From positions 19,993 to 83,992 of the forward strand of contig NZ_LSHB01000009.1 in NCBI RefSeq assembly GCF_001643375.1: a DNA stretch of 64,000 bases, written 5' to 3'. Under the pieces are notes generated by a model. It did no database searches and was not told the origin of the DNA. It saw nothing but the letters and a program-made list of their open reading frames with translations. Shown here in pieces: positions 55,807 to 63,637 of the stretch. Made by a program: the position numbers and the translations under genes. Numbering within the stretch: the stretch's first letter is position 1; the number at the start of each line of letters is the position of its first letter. The DNA comes from Chryseobacterium sp. FP211-J200. Its GTDB lineage: Bacteria > Bacteroidota > Bacteroidia > Flavobacteriales > Weeksellaceae.

Positions 55807-56178
55807 TTATTTGAATAATGGTTTCAGTCTTACTGTATCAATTTTTTTTGTATCGGTTGTAAAACCATGTCTACTTCCATCGAATAATTTATAATCTGAA
55901 TAGTCCTTCTTTGAAAACTTAATCACATATTCCCTGGAGCGGCCTTCTAGTGACATCATATGATAACCTTCTTCGACCATGGTGAAAGTATATTTTCCTG
56001 AAGAATTTGTTTTGGTATTCTCTTCACGATTTTCTCCTTCATATGTCACTGTGACATTTGGTAAAGCTTTATTAGTAGTAGAATCTATAACATAGCCACT
56101 GATGTAGGGTCTAACAACCATTTTTTTACAAGAGAAAGCTATATACAGAATAATGATCACAGAGATTACTTTTTTCAT
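55807..56178 (-). CDS. Lipoprotein with carboxypeptidase-regulatory-like fold
   Basis: This 123-residue protein has a lipoprotein signal (IAFSCKK, Cys near 17), then one CarboxypepD_reg-like beta domain (SGYVIDSTTNKALPNVTVTY, then TNSSGKYTFTM). It resembles the products at 56252 and 58400 in plan: short lipoprotein plus one beta-sandwich. It is the second lipoprotein after the frameshifted zincin effector and probably an immunity protein or a duplicated copy. Confidence 0.65.
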   Translation of the reverse strand: MKKVISVIIILYIAFSCKKMVVRPYISGYVIDSTTNKALPNVTVTYEGENREENTKTNSSGKYTFTMVEEGYHMMSLEGRSREYVIKFSKKDYSDYKLFDGSRHGFTTDTKKIDTVRLKPLFK

Positions 56179-56251
56179 GAGATTTTAATTTTTGTCAACC
56201 AGATTAATCCTAAAATATCTTCTTCGGCTGCCACTAATAAATATCTTTCTC

Positions 56252-56548
56252 CTAGTTTTTTCTCATGTAAAAAATATGTCCATCAAAGCATTTACCATTT
56301 GGTTTGCACCCATATTTTTGAAGCGTATCTGTTATATATCCATCTCTTTTGATAATCAAATCATCACATTCTGAAAAAGAAAATTTACCATCTACTGTGG
56401 TAACAAATTTATTGGATGGGTTTTCTTTGTCAATAACTACAACATTTTCTAAGGGTTTTCTTTCTTTTTCATCATAGATGTATCCATATTTTTTTGAACA
56501 ATTTACAAGACAAATAGCAAATATGATTATTAAAATTTTATTCATCAA
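56252..56548 (-). CDS. Small lipoprotein overlapping the frameshifted zincin effector, candidate immunity
   Basis: This 98-residue protein has a lipoprotein signal (ICLVNCSKK, Cys near 17) and a small beta domain (GYIYDEKERKPLENVVVID). The start overlaps the upstream stop by 4 bp, as for the 58400 lipoprotein and its effector. It is expected to protect against the zincin-type toxin. Confidence 0.65.
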   Translation of the reverse strand: MMNKILIIIFAICLVNCSKKYGYIYDEKERKPLENVVVIDKENPSNKFVTTVDGKFSFSECDDLIIKRDGYITDTLQKYGCKPNGKCFDGHIFYMRKN

Positions 56549-57989
56549 TTATTTTTTATTTTTGTTAGCCAAATTAAACTTCTGATATCTTCTTTAGATG
56601 CCATAGTTAAATTGTAATCGTATTGAAATTGATATGGATCATCTTTATAATAATGCATCAAATTAATTTCACCTGTAGATTTTTCTAGTGGATAGCTTTT
56701 TTTACCGTTTGGAGTTTGCCATATTTCTGACGAATCATCGTGAGTGAATGAATACCATGTCCCACCATATGCTCGCAGTATAGTATGCCCTAATTCATGT
56801 GCAGCAGTATACATAAAATCTTCATCAACCTTATCTTTGATAGTATCTAAATATATCCCCAATCATCAATAAAAGAGGGCTCATACCAATCTAAAAAATT
56901 ACAATATCCAACATTGTAGTAAATTTTACCTAAAACTCCAGCATTCCCTGATCTACCCCAATTATCATTAGTATTAAAAATGAGATCCAAAGGATTTAAA
57001 CTTTTAAAATTAGTGTTTATTGATGTTGTAGTAATTTGATAATTATCGCTGCCAATTTCCAAAAAGTGATTTCCGATTCTTCTCCAATGTTTATTAATTC
57101 CGTCCATCGCCAATTTTTCCAGATCAGCAAAACTCCTGGTTCTCTGTTTGATAATTGGCTTATTGGGTTTTAAGTCTGATTTTGGTATATTATCCCAAGG
57201 ACATTTATTTTCCCAATGGGTTTCGTCTCTTACACCTGCCAGTTGAGATCTACATTCTAGTCCATGTTCGCCACCATCTTTTAGATTAACCCGCAAGGTA
57301 GTGTCAATCTTTTTGTTGATTTTATCAATTCTTACATCCACCCAATCAACTTCTTTATGGGTAAACTTGATAGGTTGATCTATTGTAAAAGTTTTTTTCT
57401 TGAATTCTGCTTGTCCTACAATACTTACAGTAAGCCCTTTTTCACTCTTTAACAAGGTACTGTCGTAAATTCCATTTTTATTAAAGCCTGTCCAAGAAAG
57501 AATATATTTTCCAGCAGGCCAATATCTTTTTATTACAACTGGCGTTGTAACTTTAGGATTATTAGATTTTGCTTTTGGGTTCTTACTTTTAGCCGTAATG
57601 ATCACTTTTTCAAGTTCTCCAGAAGCTGAGAATGATTCGTATAAAATATCTTCTCCATTTTTTATAGTTAAATGCCACTGATTGATGCCGGCACCCGTCA
57701 CAGTTAATTCAAACTGAATTTTATCATTTTCAGGATTTCCCTTATAGTCAGGAATTCCGAGAGGAACAAAATCTTTTTCTATCAATTCTAGTTCTATGTC
57801 AAAATCTGGTTCATCGGTATATTCTAATTTTGGAGCCGATTGGGGCAAACCTATAGACAATCCTTTTTCAGTACCTTCCTCAGTTACAAAATTACTCGCA
57901 GTAGTAATTATACTCTCATTGGAGTACATACTGTGTCCTTTTGCAGAAATTTTTGTGTAAATTCCTTTTACGATTCTGGTACGGCTCAT
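56545..57989 (-). pseudogene. Frameshifted zincin-type T6SS effector
   Basis: The 380-residue 5' frame (56847-57989) has the shared N-terminal segment and a beta-rich middle part almost identical to the 58813-60249 protein. It ends at FIDDWGYI. The next frame (56545-56862) continues with IYLDTIKDKVDED and then AAHELGHTILRAYGG, the zinc motif. One base missing from the G4 run near 56858 would join them into about 480 residues, the length of the paralog. The gene is thus a recent single-base frameshift, or phase-variable, or the base is a sequencing error. A lipoprotein immunity gene overlaps its end. Confidence 0.8.
57270..57989 (-). repeat. Duplicated 5' half of zincin effector genes (copy 1)
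   Basis: This ~720-bp stretch is almost identical to 59541-60249. Differences are scattered single bases until about 57270/59541, where similarity falls abruptly at the start of the toxin-specific part. It shows exchange of C-terminal toxin cassettes behind a conserved delivery half. Confidence 0.85.
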
Positions 57990-57991
57990 AT

Positions 57992-58303
57992 CTAATGTGC
58001 TTTTGATTTTTCTCCGCTATTATTTTGTACTTCTTTTTGTGCGTGCTTGTTGATAGAATCATTGGATTGGATGTTCATGCTTTTCTCACTCACCTCGTTT
58101 CTTTCCATTTTCGTTTCACTATGCACGTCACCATCAATCATTTCCGCTAGTTTTCCTGTGATGAATACGCTTGCATCGCCCACCACCGAGGTCATTTTCA
58201 TAGCACCGATACTTTGTGTGGAATTCATTCCGATGCTTATACCTTCATAAATGTTTAAAAAGATAATCACGAATTCCTCCCAAACAAGATTTCTTGGTTC
58301 CAT
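57992..58303 (-). pseudogene. Orphan C-terminal fragment of VgrG
   Basis: From ~residue 22 of the open frame onward (GISIGMNSTQSIGAMKM...) this is a near copy of the VgrG C-terminus at 63638-64000, including the SVVGDASVFITGK strand and the KHAQKEVQNNSGEKSKAH end. The first ~20 residues are unrelated. In a different frame the DNA upstream encodes a tail with YITNDEYPSSGMSSPIM, a remnant of another gene. It sits 2 nt before an effector, exactly like the real VgrG end, so it marks a duplicated VgrG-effector junction. Confidence 0.8.
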
Positions 58304-58399
58304 CTGTCTGAAAGGAAGTAAGCATTATAGGCGACGACATACCAGAGGATGGATACTCATCGTTCGTTATATAGGCAAATTTTAGTGCATTTTTACCAT

Positions 58400-58816
58400 T
58401 TATTTGGGTATTGAATCTCTTTTGATTGATTTTAAATCTTCAAAGTAGATAATCCCTAAATCAATTGTTTCTTTTTTATTATAATCATCTTTATTATATT
58501 TTTTCTTTACATCAAGATATTTATAAACTCTGTTTTTCTCTAAAAAAAATATATGTTGGGTCGTGGTAGAATAAAATCTTAGGTCAGAGTAATTATCAAC
58601 AAAAATTCCATTATAAAAAAAATATCCATTGTTATCTGTTTTTACTGTATCGGCAAGAGCATTAACAGCATATTTGCTCACAAAAAATTTAACTTTTGTA
58701 ATTGGTTTATTATCAACTTTTGAATAGATCTCGCCTTTGACATTTGGCATTACTATATATTTTTTCTGCGTACAGTTACTCAGCATTAAAATAATTAAGT
58801 ATATATATATTTTCAT
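58400..58816 (-). CDS. Lipoprotein coupled to the intact zincin effector, candidate immunity
   Basis: This 138-residue protein has a lipoprotein signal (LMLSNCTQK, Cys near 15), then a CarboxypepD_reg-like beta domain (VKGEIYSKVDNKPITKVKF). Its start overlaps the stop of the 58813-60249 effector by 4 bp. The pairing of a periplasm-facing lipoprotein with a protease-like toxin supports an immunity role. Confidence 0.68.
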   Translation of the reverse strand: MKIYIYLIILMLSNCTQKKYIVMPNVKGEIYSKVDNKPITKVKFFVSKYAVNALADTVKTDNNGYFFYNGIFVDNYSDLRFYSTTTQHIFFLEKNRVYKYLDVKKKYNKDDYNKKETIDLGIIYFEDLKSIKRDSIPK

Positions 58817-60249
58817 AATATTTTTATTTTAGAAAGCCAAATCAATTTTAATAAATCAAACTCAGTAATAATTGTTCGTGAAATATCGTAGTAATCTTGG
58901 TAATATTTCATTAAATCAATCTCACCGTCAGTCGGTATGTAGGGTGCATCATCGTTTACATCTTGGGTAATCAAATTTATCCAAGTTGTTGTGCCATTAT
59001 GTCCCTTTGAATAAATTTGACCGCCGTAAGCAAGGAGTATTTCATGCCCAATTTCATGCGCTGACACCATTTTAAAATCTTCAACTAATGATGGTAAATT
59101 TAAAAGAACATTCTTCTCTTCATTAATATTTTCAGATCTGTAGATCCAACCCTTATTTTTATAAAAAACGGATGAAGGATTTGATTTTTTCCAAGAATCC
59201 CGGTATAAATATCCCTCGTAAAAAAATAATTTTCGTGAGGCTTCAAAGTTTCTTGATCTACCTGCTTCAATATTTGTTTGATAAATAATTGAAGGTGCAG
59301 ATAATCCGTTATTATCTGCTTTTGAATGAATAAAAACTTCATATTTGTCTGATGCAATACTGACACCTTTCCCAACATTACTTGAATTTCTAGACCAAAA
59401 TTGATTAATACCTTGAAGTGCTAATTTTTCTAAATTAGCATATGTTCTTTCTTGAATTTTAATTGGAGGTTTATTGTAAAAAGATAAAGCTTCTTTTGAT
59501 ATTTTATCCCAGGAACTCAAACCTTCTGTACCACCATCTTTTAAATTCACCCTCAAGGTAGTGTCAATCTTTTTGTTGATTTTATCAATTCTTACATCCA
59601 CCCAATCTACTTCTTTATGGGTAAACTTGATAGGTTGATCTATTGTAAAAGTTTTTTTCTTGAATTCTGCTTGTCCTACAATACTTACAGTAAGCCCTTT
59701 TTCACTTTTTAATATGGTGCTGTCGTAGATTCCATTTTTATTAAAGCCTGTCCAAGAAAGAATATATTTTCCAGCAGGCCAATATCTTTTTATTACAACT
59801 GGCGTTGTAACTTTAGGATTATTAGATTTTGCTTTTGGGTTCTTACTTTTAGCCGTAATGATTACTTCTTCAAGTTCTCCAGAAGCTGAGAATGATTCGT
59901 ATAAAATATCTTTTCCATTTTTGATAGTTAAATGCCACTGATTAATGCCAGCACCCGTCACAGTTAATTCAAACTGAATTTTATCATTTTCAGGATTTCC
60001 CTTATAGTCAGGAATTCCGAGAGGAACAAAATCTTTTTCTATCAATTCTAGTTCTATGTCAAAATCTGGTTCATCGGTATATTCTAATTTTGGAGCCGAT
60101 TTGGGCAAACCTATAGATAATCCTTTTTCTATACCTTCCTCAGTTACAAAATTACTCGCAGTAGTAATTATACTCTCACTGGAGTACATACTGTGCCCTT
60201 TTGCCGAGATCTTTGTATAAGTTCCTTTTACGATCCTTGTTCTGCTCAT
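58813..60249 (-). CDS. Zincin-type T6SS effector, intact paralog
   Basis: This 478-residue protein has the shared N-terminal segment (~1-50), a middle region (~60-235) nearly identical to the 57989 gene, then a specific toxin domain. The zinc motif SAHEIGHEILLAYGG near residue 408 has HExxH and a downstream EIDLMKYY stretch that could give the third ligand. It is presumably a metalloprotease or related zincin exported with VgrG. A lipoprotein gene overlaps its stop by 4 bp. Confidence 0.82.
   Translation of the reverse strand: MSRTRIVKGTYTKISAKGHSMYSSESIITTASNFVTEEGIEKGLSIGLPKSAPKLEYTDEPDFDIELELIEKDFVPLGIPDYKGNPENDKIQFELTVTGAGINQWHLTIKNGKDILYESFSASGELEEVIITAKSKNPKAKSNNPKVTTPVVIKRYWPAGKYILSWTGFNKNGIYDSTILKSEKGLTVSIVGQAEFKKKTFTIDQPIKFTHKEVDWVDVRIDKINKKIDTTLRVNLKDGGTEGLSSWDKISKEALSFYNKPPIKIQERTYANLEKLALQGINQFWSRNSSNVGKGVSIASDKYEVFIHSKADNNGLSAPSIIYQTNIEAGRSRNFEASRKLFFYEGYLYRDSWKKSNPSSVFYKNKGWIYRSENINEEKNVLLNLPSLVEDFKMVSAHEIGHEILLAYGGQIYSKGHNGTTTWINLITQDVNDDAPYIPTDGEIDLMKYYQDYYDISRTIITEFDLLKLIWLSKIKIL
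59541..60249 (-). repeat. Duplicated 5' half of zincin effector genes (copy 2)
   Basis: Near-identical partner of 57270-57989; see that entry for the extent and meaning of the duplication. Confidence 0.85.
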
Positions 60250-60473
60250 TGTTGGTAGGCTTAATGGTTATTATAAGTTTATTATCAATGTTTGAAAGTT
60301 TTTTAGCAAAATTCATACTAAGTTCTTTATTTTTAGAAAGAATTATGTGTTATGAATTAGATTAGTTTTATTATTCGTAATATGTGGAGTCTATTGATGG
60401 TAAATTATTGATTTTTATTTGCTTGCTATTTCTACTGTTGAAGATTTTCATAGCATAATTTATAATCAATCAT

Positions 60474-60612
60474 ATTAAAATAATTAGATTTACAACATTT
60501 TGAATTATCTTCCATTGCCATTGGTTATAAGAATTTGTTTTAGAAGAATAATCCATCATATTTAAAGTTGATTTTTCCTTAAATTTATTTATATTCTTTC
60601 CTATAAACTAAC
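60474..60612 (-). pseudogene. Degenerate toxin-tail remnant (third copy)
   Basis: The minus strand encodes NKFKEKSTLNMMDYSS followed by NQWQWKIIQN, homologous to the ends at 61001-61146 and 61558-61981. It then diverges and meets a stop near 60474. There is no start of its own; it begins within the end of the neighbouring immunity gene. No T6SS leader is attached. Confidence 0.65.
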
Positions 60613-60995
60613 TTTCCATTATCCCATTTTTCTTTTTTGATAATTTTTCTATCTTCGTCATAATATTTCCAAATTCCTTGATATTTGCCTTCCAGAAACT
60701 CTCCTTCAGCATAAAGGCGTTTAGTGACACTTGCATTGTCTCCTCTTGCAATACTGTGACTATACAATGTAATTCTACCATCAATGACGTTGCAATTATC
60801 ATCAAGATAAAAGCAATATAAATTGTCTGCATTTTCCTTTAATTCTCCTAAATTTAATATAAGATGACCTCCTTTTTGGTTTGGTAAAGATTTTTTAGGT
60901 TTTATCAATTTATATCTGGGAGGCTTTTCTATTTTTTGTTGTGCGCAAGCATAAGTAAATGAACAAATTAAAAGTAAGTATATAATTAGTTTCAT
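60585..60995 (-). CDS. YwqK/MORN-like lipoprotein, immunity copy B
   Basis: This 136-residue protein has a lipoprotein signal (FTYACAQQK, Cys near 17). The C-terminal half has the MORN/YwqK pattern: EGEFLEGKYQGIWKYY, then KIIKKEKWDNGKLVYRKEY. YwqK-type proteins are antitoxins to LXG-type toxins in Bacillus. It is a paralog of the 61131-61553 product (identical EGEFLEGKYQGIWKYY). Each copy is preceded on the minus strand by a toxin tail. Confidence 0.75.
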   Translation of the reverse strand: MKLIIYLLLICSFTYACAQQKIEKPPRYKLIKPKKSLPNQKGGHLILNLGELKENADNLYCFYLDDNCNVIDGRITLYSHSIARGDNASVTKRLYAEGEFLEGKYQGIWKYYDEDRKIIKKEKWDNGKLVYRKEYK

Positions 60996-61000
60996 TTTTA

Positions 61001-61146
61001 TTATTTATTATCAATCATATTACCATAATAATTTTTTATATCATTTTGCATTATTTTCCACTGCCATTGAGTAAAGATATTTACTTTGGAAGAGTAGTCC
61101 ATAATATTCAAAGTTTCTTTTTTCTTGAATTTATTTATATTCTTTT
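61001..61146 (-). pseudogene. Toxin-tail remnant (second copy)
   Basis: The minus strand encodes INKFKKKETLNIMDYSS, then TQWQWKIMQNDIKNYYGN and a stop at 61001-61003, 5 nt before immunity copy B. It is homologous to the end of the 61558-61981 pseudogene. It begins inside the 3' end of immunity copy A, so only the toxin tail was kept after a tandem duplication. Confidence 0.7.
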
Positions 61147-61553
61147 CTATAAATCAACTTTCCATTTTCCCATTTCTCTTTTTTAATGACTTTTCCGTTC
61201 TTATCGTAATACTTCCAAATCCCTTGATATTTGCCTTCTAAGAATTCTCCTTCTGCAAAATTATAAGGTATAAGTTTAGGATTATCATCTCCTGATGTTT
61301 GGTAATATGAATTAAGTGTTGATTTTCCATTAATTAAATGGCATTCAGTATCTATTTCTAAACAATATAAACTATCAGAATTTTTTTTAAGTTCTCCCAA
61401 ATTAAAAAAATAGCTTGGTTTTGTGAGAGATTTAGCTTTTTTAATTTTTCCATAATCCTTTGGTGGAAATTTTGGTGGTTTGTTTGTTTTTTGCTGCGCG
61501 CAAGAATGTAAAAATATTATTAAGCTAAAAAATAAAAAAAATCTGTTTTTCAT
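61131..61553 (-). CDS. YwqK/MORN-like lipoprotein, immunity copy A
   Basis: This 140-residue protein starts at the ATG at 61553 (the longer frame adds 10 residues). Lipoprotein signal (FLHSCAQQK), then EGEFLEGKYQGIWKYY and KVIKKEKWENGKLIYRKEY. It lies 4 nt after the stop of the toxin pseudogene at 61558, the arrangement of a toxin-immunity pair. Likely function: protection from the toxin of which only remnants stay here. Confidence 0.75.
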   Translation of the reverse strand: MKNRFFLFFSLIIFLHSCAQQKTNKPPKFPPKDYGKIKKAKSLTKPSYFFNLGELKKNSDSLYCLEIDTECHLINGKSTLNSYYQTSGDDNPKLIPYNFAEGEFLEGKYQGIWKYYDKNGKVIKKEKWENGKLIYRKEYK

Positions 61554-61557
61554 AGCA

Positions 61558-61981
61558 TTATTTATTTTCAGTAACATTACCATAATAATTTTTCAAATCA
61601 GATTGCATTATCTTCCATTTCCATTGGTTATAAGAATTTGTTTTGGAAGAATAATCCATAATATTTAGAGTTTCTTTTTTCTTAAATTTATATTTATTTT
61701 GTTTATAGACCTCTAAATTATTTTTTTCGGTTTTAAGATTTCTTTCATTAATTATGTTGGAATCCTGGTTATCTTTTATATTATCTTTTGCTTTCTGAAT
61801 GTCTTTCTTTTCTTTCTCAATACTATCATTTTGCTGTTTTACATATTTATTTATATCAGGATTTTCCTTATAATAGTTTGGGTGCGCTTTCTTATATGCA
61901 AACGCTTACTTGCTCTGTTAGCTTTTGAAGATTGGCCACGTTTTTGGCGTGCCCTGTTTCTGATGTAGAATTAGTTTCCAT
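61558..61981 (-). pseudogene. Frameshifted orphan toxin gene
   Basis: From an ATG at 61981 one frame reads METNSTSETGHAKNVANLQK, then stops at VSVCI. The next frame begins near 61905 (AFAYKKAHPNYYKENPDI), passes a charged coiled-coil region (~residues 50-95) and ends with the MDYSSKTNSYNQWKWKIMQ tail and a stop at 61558-61560. One frameshift near 61901-61905 would reconnect them into about 140 residues. It lacks the shared T6SS leader. It is followed 4 nt later by immunity copy A. Confidence 0.65.
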
Positions 61982-62076
61982 TGTATTTATGTTTTTAATG
62001 TTAATGGAAACTAATTTATGAAATTATTTGTATTTAATTTACTATCAATGAAATATAATTATAGTTTTTATAATTT

Positions 62077-62814
62077 TTATGGCTTTTTAATTGTCAACAT
62101 ATTTGCAAAAGGGGTGATTTTAATATTTTTTATAATGTTTAGTCTTGCTTCATGTATTGCCTTTTTCCATTGTTTTTGACTTAGAAAATGAAAAGCTCCA
62201 ATGTTGAAGAAAATAAAGTTAATGGTATCTCTAAATTGTTCTGATAGAATTATTGAACCATCATTTTTTAAAACTCTTTTGGCTTCTTTAAAAAACAAAA
62301 CCCTGTCATTATGGTTTAGTATTTCATGAACCGCTGTAATAGCTAAAATTATGTCTTGAGAATTGTTTTCAAATGGAAGCTTATCGGGATGTATTTTTAT
62401 CTCTTTTGGGTTGGGTGGAAATACTTTTTTGGAAACCTTGATTCCACTTTCATGTTCGTGTCTATTGCCATAAATATCACAAACACTTAAATTCAAATGG
62501 GGATATTTGCTTTGTAATTTTTGGGATAAGGGGTCAAAACTTGCATGAATTAAAACTACATTTTCGGTGTTTTCAAAATCTATAATTCCTTTTAAATTCT
62601 CTAGTTCATACAAATCTGATTTGTCATAAAGAATATAAGAAGCCAATATTGAAGCGATAATATTCAATAGGATTAGTACACCAATAATCTTTAATAATAT
62701 ACTTAAAACAGAGGAATCTATCTTATATGAAATGAAAAATAATAGAATTGAAACGAGTATTCCTAAAAGTATTTTCTTGTAATTGAAAAGTATGACGAGC
62801 TGGGTAATTTTCAT
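62077..62814 (-). CDS. Membrane-anchored SAM-dependent methyltransferase-like protein
   Basis: This 245-residue protein has two N-terminal transmembrane helices (~12-30, ~36-62) and then a class I methyltransferase-like domain: VVLIHASFDPLSQKLQSKYP (~87-106), LSVCDIYGNRHEHESG (~109-124), a DIILAITAVHEI strand near 155 and LKNDGSIILSEQF near 185. The glycine-rich motif I is poor, so activity is uncertain. It stands between the toxin remnants and the GH19 module. It could be a stand-alone immunity or modification gene. Confidence 0.6.
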   Translation of the reverse strand: MKITQLVILFNYKKILLGILVSILLFFISYKIDSSVLSILLKIIGVLILLNIIASILASYILYDKSDLYELENLKGIIDFENTENVVLIHASFDPLSQKLQSKYPHLNLSVCDIYGNRHEHESGIKVSKKVFPPNPKEIKIHPDKLPFENNSQDIILAITAVHEILNHNDRVLFFKEAKRVLKNDGSIILSEQFRDTINFIFFNIGAFHFLSQKQWKKAIHEARLNIIKNIKITPFANMLTIKKP

Positions 62815-62821
62815 ATATAAA

Positions 62822-63078
62822 TTAATTGCTTTTTATCTTTATTATATCGATAAAAAAAGAAATTACAATTGAATAAATTAATGGCATTATAAAAGTACTG
62901 GGTTTGTTAAAATTAATCGGTAAACCAAATAAAATAAAAGATCCAATTATTAAAAAAACTGATATTCTAAAATTTCGATAAGCTTAAAAATAATAGTAGA
63001 AATAAGACTTGTAAAAAGCCATATTTTTAGAATATAGATTAAAATTGAAGAGTTTGAAATGGCTTCCTTATTATCCAT
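62822..63078 (-). pseudogene. Frameshifted small membrane protein, likely former immunity protein
   Basis: From ATG at 63078 the frame encodes MDNKEAISNSSILIYILKIWLF and a hydrophobic stretch, then stops. A second frame beginning near 62980 continues with SVFLIIGSFILFGLPINF and ISFFIDIIKIK to a stop at 62822-62824. A single shift near 62975-62985 would restore an ~85-residue protein with about four hydrophobic segments. It lies downstream of the truncated GH19-like effector, the usual place for an immunity gene. Confidence 0.6.
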
Positions 63079-63090
63079 ATTGTATATTTT

Positions 63091-63635
63091 TTATATTTCA
63101 TCTTCTGAAATTTCTTTGTATTGTGGAATATTTCCTACATATAAAGTTGGTGTTGTAGTAAATTTTTTGTTAAAATCATTAAATTTTGTTCTGACAATTT
63201 CAGGCTGCATTATAGTTGTTTTTACCACCATTCTTCCCCTTCTTCGAAAGTTGAAAAATTAGCAGACTCTAAGGCAATTTGAGCAATGAAATGGGCTTTT
63301 CGCAAACAAGTATCCAATCCAAAATTACTTTTATATTTATTGCGATAGGGAAGAAATGAATCGATAATGGTAGTTTGTTTTCTACTCAATGTTTTGACGC
63401 CTAAGGTTTTCCTTATCAACTTTGATGTTATTGCTTCTGAACATTTTGGGCATTTTAGAACGGAGACTTCATTGGAGACAAATTTTAAAGGATTACTGTA
63501 ACTTACTCCATTTTTCATGCCTGTCTCAGTAACTTCTTTTCCAGCTGTTGTTATAATACTCTCATTAGAATATATACTGTGACCTTTTGCCGAGATCTTT
63601 CTATAAGTTCCTTTTACGATTCTGGTACGGCCCAT
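63091..63635 (-). pseudogene. Truncated GH19/lysozyme-like T6SS effector
   Basis: The 137-residue 5' frame (63222-63635) has the shared leader (SRTRIVKGTY variant GRTRIVKGTY), a CPKC zinc-knuckle-like motif near 62, and the first part of a GH19-type chitinase/lysozyme domain: LRKAHFIAQIALESANFSTFEEGEEW with the Glu that would be catalytic. It stops right after EEWW. Another frame then gives a 46-residue tail (MVVKTTIMQ...NIPQYKEISEDEI) to 63091. The rest of a ~200-residue enzyme is missing. It follows the VgrG stop by 2 nt. Confidence 0.7.
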
Positions 63636-63637
63636 GT

